This document shows positions 5,980-11,007 of a stretch of DNA of 11,007 bases, piece after piece. The notes beneath the pieces were generated by a model. It saw only the letters and a list, made by a program, of their open reading frames with translations. It did no database searches and was not told the DNA's origin. The DNA is taken from NCBI GenBank assembly GCA_938003725.1, contig CALKXX010000186.1, forward strand, positions 1 through 11,007, written 5' to 3'. Position 1 is the stretch's first letter; each line of letters starts with the position of its first letter. The position numbers were made by a program, and so were the translations under genes. Source of the DNA: an uncultured Sphingomonadaceae bacterium (GTDB lineage: Bacteria; Pseudomonadota; Alphaproteobacteria; Sphingomonadales; Sphingomonadaceae).

Positions 5980-6897
5980 ATGGATTCTAAAGATATAGAG
6001 ACCGCATTGACGCTGATCGGGGACACCCAACAGCGCATCAATCAGGAACTGATTGCAGAATATTGCGATGAGGATGACGATGGCGAATTCGACGCCGCAA
6101 GCCTTCCGCGCGGTGGATATTTCATTGAAAATGATCACCCTCGGATAAGCGCCTGCCATTTGGGGGATATGCTCGCACTTGAATATTTCGGACCGGACTA
6201 TGGACCCGGATGGGATGGTTTTCTGGAATTAACCGCCAACCCCGACGTTGCGAACACCATCGGTGATCTTCGAATCGGAGGGCCTGATCAGGGTGCGAAT
6301 GGCATCCGGACCTATGATTTTGAAGAGCTGTTGCGGAAAGGAACCGGATTTCCGATGCTGCGAAATCTTTGGATTCGGCCATCTGATCCCGGTGACCATA
6401 ATTATTCGGGTATTGCAGACGGGCATTTGGAGAAGTTGCTGGGGCAAATGCCGGCCCTGGAGCAGTTGACAATTCCCCGACCAATCGACCTAAAAAATAT
6501 GAACACGGAGCTGCCAAATCTGTCCATGTTGTCCACTGGATCGGAGTACCGTCACTATCATTTTGTTGAACGCATGGCTGAAAGTAACTCTTTCCCGGCG
6601 CTGGTCTATTTGGACTTTGGTGATGCGCTAGAACCTTGGATGTCGCCGGGCGAGGGGTCAGAAGATTATTGTGCCACACCCTTCGCGCATTATGAGAAAT
6701 TCGCCCAATCCAAAGTTGCGGAGCAGATGTGGGGCTTTCGCCTCAGGAACGCGTGCCTTTCAAAAGCGGAATATCAAAAGCTGCAGGCGATCCGGCCCGA
6801 TTGGCAATTCAGCATTGTTCTAGCGCCGCCGCACAGCTACGTTTCGCATTGGGAAAATGCAGATATTCCCTACGAATATTTGCTTCCAAATGGTTGA
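5980..6897 (+). CDS. Uncharacterised leucine-rich-repeat-like protein downstream of rlmN
   Basis: I do not recognise a named family for this 305-residue protein. It has no signal peptide or membrane segment. It has an acidic N-terminal part (CDEDDDGEFD around 29-38) and then irregular repeat-like units: TIGDLRIGG (93-101), FPMLRNLWIRP (124-134), MPALEQLTIPRP (157-168), LPNLSML (178-184) and FPALVYLDFGD (205-215). This spaced pattern of P-x-L-x-x-L-x-I/L resembles degenerate leucine-rich repeats, like those in STM4015-type bacterial proteins. Such scaffolds usually mediate protein contacts. The ATG lies 3 bases after the rlmN stop with no clear ribosome binding site, so it is probably translated from the same transcript. 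It converges with the RidA-family gene with only 27 bases between them and no visible terminator. The coding frame is convincing; the function is unknown. Confidence 0.75.
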   Translation: MDSKDIETALTLIGDTQQRINQELIAEYCDEDDDGEFDAASLPRGGYFIENDHPRISACHLGDMLALEYFGPDYGPGWDGFLELTANPDVANTIGDLRIGGPDQGANGIRTYDFEELLRKGTGFPMLRNLWIRPSDPGDHNYSGIADGHLEKLLGQMPALEQLTIPRPIDLKNMNTELPNLSMLSTGSEYRHYHFVERMAESNSFPALVYLDFGDALEPWMSPGEGSEDYCATPFAHYEKFAQSKVAEQMWGFRLRNACLSKAEYQKLQAIRPDWQFSIVLAPPHSYVSHWENADIPYEYLLPNG

Positions 6898-6924
6898 GAT
6901 TTACCTCAATCCTTAGCCTTTCGA

Positions 6925-7323
6925 TTATCTGGCGCTAGCAATGACATCAATTTCAACCTTCAAATCTGGCAGCGCGAGCGCATTTACTTCGACAATTGTG
7001 TCGGCTGGATAGGGAGGTGTGAAATAGCGTTTTCTTGCTTCGACAATTTTTGGGAAATCGGCCATATCTGTCAGATAGATCGTGACTTTGGCGATCTTGT
7101 CACGGCTGCTTCCGCCTGCGGCCAAAACGCGATCGATATTTTCCATGATCTGGGCGATCTGACTATCCACGTCATCAGCGCCAACTATATTGCCGGACTC
7201 ATCAATGGCGGCCTGACCAGACAGAAATAGCAAATCTCCTACTTTCCAGCCAGGTGCTATGGCATAGGGCGCAAGCGGGTCAGGGTCTAACTGGATGACT
7301 TGTGGATTGTCGGACATGAGCAT
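6925..7323 (-). CDS. RidA-family (YjgF/YER057c/UK114) protein lacking the catalytic arginine
   Basis: A 132-residue small cytoplasmic protein of the Rid family, which forms trimers with active sites between subunits. The fold markers are present: LLFLSGQAAID (31-41), QIAQIMENIDRVLAAGG (55-71), TIYLTDMADF (81-90) and VEIDVIASAR at the end. RidA enzymes hydrolyse reactive 2-aminoacrylate and other enamines/imines using an arginine (Arg105 in E. coli, in PARSCVEV). Here the aligned stretch is PADTIVEV, so Asp108 replaces that Arg, while the Glu120 equivalent (Glu124) is kept. It is therefore unlikely to be a canonical imine deaminase and fits the arginine-less Rid subgroups. GAGG five bases before the first ATG (7323) supports that start over the ATG at 7317. 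A promoter candidate lies 62-90 bases upstream of the start codon. Confidence 0.9.
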   Translation of the reverse strand: MLMSDNPQVIQLDPDPLAPYAIAPGWKVGDLLFLSGQAAIDESGNIVGADDVDSQIAQIMENIDRVLAAGGSSRDKIAKVTIYLTDMADFPKIVEARKRYFTPPYPADTIVEVNALALPDLKVEIDVIASAR

Positions 7324-7384
7324 CTCAACCTCAGGAAAATAATGCAGCTATTGATGCTGCCATATCTCCACTTAACAGGGTATC

Positions 7385-7413
7385 AGTATAAACCGAACGG
7401 ATGATTTTGGAAA
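7385..7413 (-). promoter_or_regulatory. Candidate sigma-70 promoter for the RidA-family gene
   Basis: On the minus strand, TTTCCA (7413-7408) and TATACT (7390-7385) are separated by exactly 17 bases. The -10 matches the consensus at 5 of 6 positions and the -35 at 4 of 6. Transcription would start near 7378, giving a leader of about 55 bases. That leader contains a short GCAGC/GCTGC dyad (7344-7360) of uncertain meaning. Confidence 0.4.
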
Positions 7414-7469
7414 GATTTACCAATCCTCCAAGCGCATTCTGCTTTGAGTGCTTCCCATCTGGCATTTAC

Positions 7470-7496
7470 AAAAGGGCGAGCATCGCTGCTCGCCCC
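7470..7496 (-). terminator. Rho-independent terminator of the outer-membrane protein gene
   Basis: GGGCGAGCA (7474-7482) pairs perfectly with TGCTCGCCC (7487-7495) around a TCGC loop, a 9-bp GC-rich stem. On the minus strand it is followed by TTTTGTAAA. It lies 26 bases beyond the stop of the outer-membrane protein gene. It separates that gene from the RidA-family gene, which then needs its own promoter. Confidence 0.88.
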
Positions 7497-7521
7497 GTAA
7501 TTTAGTCAAATTTGCAATAGC

Positions 7522-8070
7522 TTAGAAACGGAAGCCAAGGCCGCCGACAACCTGATTGCGGGAAACGCCTGCTTCATAGTCGCTGTAGCGATATTCGCCG
7601 CGAGCGAATAGATTGTCGCTCAGTTTGAATTCAACTCCTGCGCCCACGCGGATACCATCAAGGTTTCCGCCGCCAACACCAGTGGCGGTAAAACGCGCAT
7701 TGCTATAGCCAGCCTTTGTATAGATCAGAGCTGAATCGCCGACTACAAAACCGAGGCGCGCGCCAGCATAAAGATCGCGGCTTGCGTCAACGCTTAGGCC
7801 GCCACCGGAAATTTCACCGGTGGATCCGGTGATTTCAGCTTCAACGCCATATACGATATTGCTGGACTGGAGGTCATAGCCAAGCGCTGCGCCAAAAAGA
7901 AAGCCGTCGAGATTGTCGTCATTTCCGGCACCGGCTAGACCGAAATCGGTATTGTCATAACCGGCAATCGCCGTACCTTTTGCACCTGAAAAATCACCTT
8001 CTTCCTGTGCAATAGCAGGAGACGTCATTGATGATACTGCAATAGCAGCTACAAATAGAATTTTCTTCAT
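7522..8070 (-). CDS. Outer-membrane beta-barrel protein (porin-like, Omp25/Omp31-type)
   Basis: A 182-residue outer-membrane protein. A signal peptide covers residues 1-21 (MKKILFVAAIAVSSM..., cleavage likely after AIA, mature N-terminus QEEGD). The mature chain alternates hydrophobic and polar residues in strand-sized blocks with Gly-rich turns. Examples are GAALGYDLQSSNIVYGVEAE, YAGARLGFVVGD and LFARGEYRYSDYE. It ends in GGLGFRF, with the C-terminal Phe that beta-barrel assembly machinery recognises. Its size fits an eight-stranded barrel as in small alphaproteobacterial surface proteins; whether it forms a pore or is structural cannot be told. AAGGA lies nine bases before the start. The gene is monocistronic, with a strong terminator and an upstream dyad that may be an operator. 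Confidence 0.9.
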   Translation of the reverse strand: MKKILFVAAIAVSSMTSPAIAQEEGDFSGAKGTAIAGYDNTDFGLAGAGNDDNLDGFLFGAALGYDLQSSNIVYGVEAEITGSTGEISGGGLSVDASRDLYAGARLGFVVGDSALIYTKAGYSNARFTATGVGGGNLDGIRVGAGVEFKLSDNLFARGEYRYSDYEAGVSRNQVVGGLGFRF

Positions 8071-8111
8071 GATGGGGGTTCCTTAATATAGATACAAATG
8101 ACCTAATTCTG

Positions 8112-8132
8112 TGAAACATCTGTTCTGTTTCA
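8112..8132. promoter_or_regulatory. Inverted repeat (operator-like dyad) upstream of the outer-membrane protein gene
   Basis: TGAAACA (8112-8118) and TGTTTCA (8126-8132) form a perfect 7-bp inverted repeat with a 7-base spacer. The arms are centred 14 bases (about 1.3 helical turns) apart, as in many dimeric repressor sites. The left arm overlaps the likely -35 position of a leftward promoter whose -10 could be TATCTA (8094-8089). The regulator is unknown; a site for the rightward cytochrome b operon is also possible. Confidence 0.35.
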
Positions 8133-8295
8133 TTGGTCGCCCAGAGATCTAAAATTAGGGACATTAATAACGACTGCATGCAATATTCAGAATTCGTCAT
8201 AAACCTCAAATGACCATGATATGTTGTATCTTAGCAACAGTTTCGCCTGTAACCATATGCTTGCATCAGACGAACTAGCGGGTAGGAACTATGAA

Positions 8296-9108
8296 ATGAG
8301 CCAGGCATCCGAAAACCGGCCGCAAAAGAGGCATCGCTTATCCACTCGGATATGGCATTGGGTGAATGCACTATGCTTGCTTGTCTTGCTGATGAGCGGG
8401 TTGACGATATTCAATGCTCATCCGCGGCTATATTGGGGGGAATATGGTTCCAACAATGACTATGCGTGGATGGCCGTTGGTAGCTCCCCGACCCAGGGAT
8501 ATTTGCGTTTCGGTGACACGCGCATCGACACCACCGGCTTTTTGGGAAACTGGCAGGATAGCGAAGGCAAGACGAAAACCTGGGCGTTTCCAGGATGGGC
8601 GACGATACCTTCTTACTATAGTTTGGCCGAGGGGCGGCGCTGGCATTTCTTTTTCGCCTGGATATTCAGTATTGGGTTGACCCTGTTCATGGTCCGATCG
8701 TTTTGGAACCGCCATATTCAGCAGGATTTGCGCATGAAACGGAAGGATTGGCGGCCCGGTAATATCTGGCGGAGCACCAAGAAACATGCGCGCTTGCGGG
8801 TTCAAAAATCGGCCACGGTTGAAGGTTATAATGTCATTCAAAAACTGAGTTATATCGGGGTGATCTTCATTCTGTTGCCGGTGATGATATTGACTGGCTT
8901 GGCCATGTCACCGGCGATGGATGCCAACTGGCCTATTCTATCAGATATATTTGGTGGTCGACAATCGGCCCGGTCGATTCATTTTATCGCGGCTTTTATC
9001 CTAGTCCTCTTTTTTCTGGTCCATATTCTAAAAGTGCTACTTTCAGGACCGATAGATCAGGTGAAATGGATGATTTTTGGCGGTAAACGGAAGGAGCCAG
9101 CGCGATGA
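8296..9108 (+). CDS. Cytochrome b561-type membrane subunit (thiosulfate-reductase cytochrome b-like)
   Basis: A 270-residue integral membrane di-haem cytochrome b, expected to carry electrons between the quinone pool and a periplasmic partner. Four membrane helices are visible at about 22-39, 115-134, 183-203 and 228-248. Candidate haem-ligand histidines are His21 (RIWHW), His117 (RRWHFF), His229 (RSIHF) and His243 (LVHIL). A ~75-residue loop rich in Tyr, Trp and Gly lies between helices 1 and 2, including DTTGFLGNW. Such a loop is seen in the thiosulfate-reductase cytochrome b-like branch rather than in the shorter MsrQ type. The frame is open back to 8221. The ATG at 8296 is preferred because AGGA lies eight bases upstream and the protein then begins with a short basic cytoplasmic tail. 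Its stop overlaps the molybdoprotein start (ATGA), implying a complex. Confidence 0.9.
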   Translation: MSQASENRPQKRHRLSTRIWHWVNALCLLVLLMSGLTIFNAHPRLYWGEYGSNNDYAWMAVGSSPTQGYLRFGDTRIDTTGFLGNWQDSEGKTKTWAFPGWATIPSYYSLAEGRRWHFFFAWIFSIGLTLFMVRSFWNRHIQQDLRMKRKDWRPGNIWRSTKKHARLRVQKSATVEGYNVIQKLSYIGVIFILLPVMILTGLAMSPAMDANWPILSDIFGGRQSARSIHFIAAFILVLFFLVHILKVLLSGPIDQVKWMIFGGKRKEPAR

Positions 9109-9866
9109 AGAAGCTGATTACACGCCGTGCATTGGTAACGAGTGCAACGCTGGGCGCAGGCGGTCTGTTGACCGGATGTGACGCGCTCAGCCGCAATCCA
9201 GCGTTTCAAGATGTACTGGGCTTGGCGGAGGATGCAAATTTTGTCGTCCAGCGTGCGCTTGGCGACCGAATGGAACTTGCCAGTGAATATTCGCGCGCCG
9301 ATATCTCTCCCAAATTTCGAGCTAACGGAACCCGCAATCCGGATACAATTGACTATAATGCGAGCGCGGCTCAATCGTTCGCTGATTGGCAGTTACGGCT
9401 CACTGGGTTATTTGCCAAACCGCAAAGTTTCTCGATGGCTTCGCTACAATCTATGCCACAACGAACCCAAATTACTCGCCTTGATTGCGTTGAAGGTTGG
9501 AGCGCGATCGGCGAATGGACCGGTGTCCCGATCAAGTTGCTTTTGGATTTGGCAGTACTGGCGGAAAAAGCCAATTTTCTGGTGTTCCACTGCGCGGATC
9601 GTCTGGGTGGTCGACCCTATTATGAGAGCATTGATCTACTGGATGCCTATCATCCGCAAACGATCATTGCGCACCGGCTAAATGGCAATGCGCTTCCGGT
9701 CGAAAACGGTGCGCCGCTGCGCTTGCGCGTCGAACGTCAGCTAGGATATAAACATGCAAAATATGTCCGCGAAATAGAGGCCGTTGCAACGCTTGACAAT
9801 ATTGGCGCGGGCAAGGGCGGGTATTGGGAAGATGTTGCGGATTACGAATGGTATGCCGGTATTTGA
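9105..9866 (+). CDS. Sulfite-oxidase-fold molybdopterin oxidoreductase, predicted Tat-exported lipoprotein
   Basis: A 253-residue periplasmic enzyme of the oxidoreductase molybdopterin-binding (SUOX/YedY) superfamily. The N-terminus has a twin-arginine signal (TRRALV, 6-11) and a lipobox LLTGC with Cys25. It is therefore predicted to be folded and cofactor-loaded in the cytoplasm, exported by Tat and lipid-anchored. The molybdenum-ligand cysteine is Cys128 in TRLDCVEGWSAIGEW, followed by WTGVPI. Later family motifs are FHCADRLGGRPYYESI (161-176) and GAPLRLRVERQLGYKHAK (202-219). Overlap with the cytochrome b gene (ATGA) indicates coupled expression and direct electron exchange. The partner differs from the MsrQ of the MsrPQ methionine-sulfoxide system, so calling this MsrP is not justified. 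The substrate is unknown. Molybdopterin genes are not in the window. Confidence 0.9.
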   Translation: MKKLITRRALVTSATLGAGGLLTGCDALSRNPAFQDVLGLAEDANFVVQRALGDRMELASEYSRADISPKFRANGTRNPDTIDYNASAAQSFADWQLRLTGLFAKPQSFSMASLQSMPQRTQITRLDCVEGWSAIGEWTGVPIKLLLDLAVLAEKANFLVFHCADRLGGRPYYESIDLLDAYHPQTIIAHRLNGNALPVENGAPLRLRVERQLGYKHAKYVREIEAVATLDNIGAGKGGYWEDVADYEWYAGI

Positions 9867-9901
9867 ACGGTCCGAACCAAGTTTAACAAAGGAAGTTTTC
9901 G

Positions 9902-11007
9902 ATGACCATCTTAGCTAATTTTTTAGGCAGCGTCATAAAACAAGGAGTGCTTAAGGTCGTTCATGCCGACGGTGTGGAGGAATCATTCGGGATAGCGACC
10001 GAAGGCTTTCCGAGTGTTGTCGTCCGATTGACGGACAAATCGGTGATCCGGCAGATAATGTTTGATCCGCGACTAGGTGCTGCCGAGGCATTTATGGATG
10101 GCAAGTTGGTTGTGGAGCAAGGCGATGTCATGGAGCTCGTGCAATTGTTACGTGCGAACCGGCCTTGGGAGCGGGGCGGAACTTTGAAAAAACCCGGCGC
10201 TCTTAAAAAATTGAAAGACTTTATCTGGGGAAATATTGATCGATTCAATATGCCTGGCCGATCAAAGGACAATGTTGCGCATCACTATGACATCGGCAAT
10301 GACCTCTATAAATTGTTCCTTGACGAGGACATGCAATATAGTTGCGCCTATTGGCCAAGTCCGGACATAAGCTTGGAACAAGCGCAATTGGCCAAAAAAG
10401 CCCATATCGCCGCCAAACTGGCGCTTGGACCTGATATGCGTGTCCTCGATATCGGGTGCGGATGGGGCGGCACAGCACTTTATCTACATAAAAAAACAGG
10501 CGCGGAAGTGCTTGGCATCACGTTGAGCGAAGAGCAGCTCAAAATCGCCCAGCAACGGGCAATAGAGGCGGGTGTCGCCGACAAAGTGAAATTTGAGCTG
10601 ATTGACTATCGTGATCTTGCCAAACGGGATGCCGGAAAATTCGATCGGATCGTTTCGGTCGGCATGTTTGAACATGTCGGTACGCCGCAATTCGGAACAT
10701 TCTTTCTTTCCTGTGCGAACCTGATGACCCAAAATGGGGTGATGCTTCTCCACACAATTGGCCGAATGGGCAGTCCTGGGGCCACGGATGCATTTACGCG
10801 CAAATATATCTTCCCCGGTGGGTATATCCCTGCGCTCAGCGAAACTTTAGAGGTTAGTGAACGCTATCGCTTGATCCCGACGGATATAGAAACATTGCGC
10901 CTGCACTATGCGCTTACGATCAGGGAATGGTACAAACGAACGGTTGCCCATAAAGATGAAATTATCGCCCTATATGACGAACGTTTCTACCGCATGTGGA
11001 TATTCTA
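9902..11007 (+). CDS. Cyclopropane-fatty-acyl-phospholipid synthase family methyltransferase (3' truncated by window)
   Basis: The first 368 codons of a SAM-dependent lipid methyltransferase; the frame is open at the right edge. CFA synthases add a methylene bridge to the cis double bond of acyl chains in membrane phospholipids. An N-terminal domain (about 1-120) contains FDPRLGAAEAFMDGKL (54-69), followed by NVAHHYDIGNDLYKLFLD. The Rossmann domain carries the SAM motif VLDIGCGWGG (181-190). Active-site residues known from E. coli CFA are kept: Cys148 (YSCAYW), Glu257 (FEHVG) and His284 with Ile286 (LLHTIG). Tyr336 probably matches the bicarbonate-site tyrosine. AAAGGAAG six bases before the ATG fixes the start. 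It begins 35 bases after the molybdoprotein stop with no terminator, so it is probably in the same operon. Some alphaproteobacterial relatives make furan or other modified fatty acids instead; the sequence here cannot exclude that. Confidence 0.93.
   Translation, partial: MTILANFLGSVIKQGVLKVVHADGVEESFGIATEGFPSVVVRLTDKSVIRQIMFDPRLGAAEAFMDGKLVVEQGDVMELVQLLRANRPWERGGTLKKPGALKKLKDFIWGNIDRFNMPGRSKDNVAHHYDIGNDLYKLFLDEDMQYSCAYWPSPDISLEQAQLAKKAHIAAKLALGPDMRVLDIGCGWGGTALYLHKKTGAEVLGITLSEEQLKIAQQRAIEAGVADKVKFELIDYRDLAKRDAGKFDRIVSVGMFEHVGTPQFGTFFLSCANLMTQNGVMLLHTIGRMGSPGATDAFTRKYIFPGGYIPALSETLEVSERYRLIPTDIETLRLHYALTIREWYKRTVAHKDEIIALYDERFYRMWIF

Noticed and set aside
6122..6679. 185-codon open frame antisense to the LRR-like gene
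   Set aside because: The plus-strand frame has repeat-protein structure and close spacing to rlmN. The antisense translation is Pro/Arg/Ser-rich without motifs.
8221..8295. N-terminal extension of the cytochrome b to the first ATG at 8221
   Set aside because: No ribosome binding site there, and the extra 25 residues do not resemble the family. The ATG at 8296 has AGGA at proper spacing.
9105..9866. Naming the molybdoprotein msrP and the cytochrome msrQ
   Set aside because: The cytochrome has a long inter-helix loop of the thiosulfate-reductase type, gene order differs and the molybdoprotein carries a lipobox.

Overview
The window looks like chromosomal DNA of a sphingomonad-type alphaproteobacterium with only moderate GC. 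The main evidence is the PEPxxWA form of the PEP-CTERM anchor on the secreted protease, typical of Sphingomonadales. Other signs agree: an RlmN with the alphaproteobacterial acidic insert, a dnaN without dnaA beside it, a CtrA-type TTAA-N7-TTAA box, and paired GANTC sites upstream of dnaN. The genus is not determined; a lower-GC lineage such as Sphingorhabdus or Parasphingorhabdus is a guess. No tRNA, rRNA, CRISPR array, transposase or integrase was seen.

Layout. Bases 1-446 hold the C-terminal end of a D-aminoacylase-type amidohydrolase (+). After an AT-rich intergenic region with a CtrA-like box and a leftward terminator-like hairpin comes a trypsin-like serine protease with a PEP-CTERM anchor (623-1774, +), closed by a strong terminator. 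A gene-poor stretch leads to dnaN, the DNA polymerase III sliding clamp (2185-3300, -). Its upstream region carries two tandem DnaA-box-like sequences and a GANTC-bearing inverted repeat. A rightward cluster follows: histidine phosphatase (3541-4182), IalB-like secreted protein (4179-4661, 4-bp overlap), a doubtful 49-codon ORF, rlmN (4729-5976), and an unrecognised leucine-rich-repeat-like protein 3 bp after rlmN (5980-6897). Two leftward genes follow: a RidA-family protein lacking the catalytic arginine (6925-7323) and a small outer-membrane beta-barrel protein (7522-8070) with its own terminator.

The right end is a rightward redox/lipid cluster. It has a four-helix cytochrome b (8296-9108), a sulfite-oxidase-fold molybdopterin protein with a twin-arginine and lipobox signal (9105-9866, ATGA overlap), and a cyclopropane-fatty-acid synthase-family methyltransferase starting 35 bp later and running off the window (9902-11007).

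How the genes work together. Most of the window is ordinary housekeeping and envelope biology. The strongest candidate for something less described is the right-hand cluster: a membrane cytochrome b that could pass quinol electrons to a lipid-anchored periplasmic molybdoenzyme, encoded next to a membrane-lipid-modifying methyltransferase. The substrate and any link between the two activities are unknown. Other points for a second look are the RidA protein without its key arginine, the CtrA-like box upstream of the PEP-CTERM protease, the dnaN control region and the repeat protein next to rlmN.
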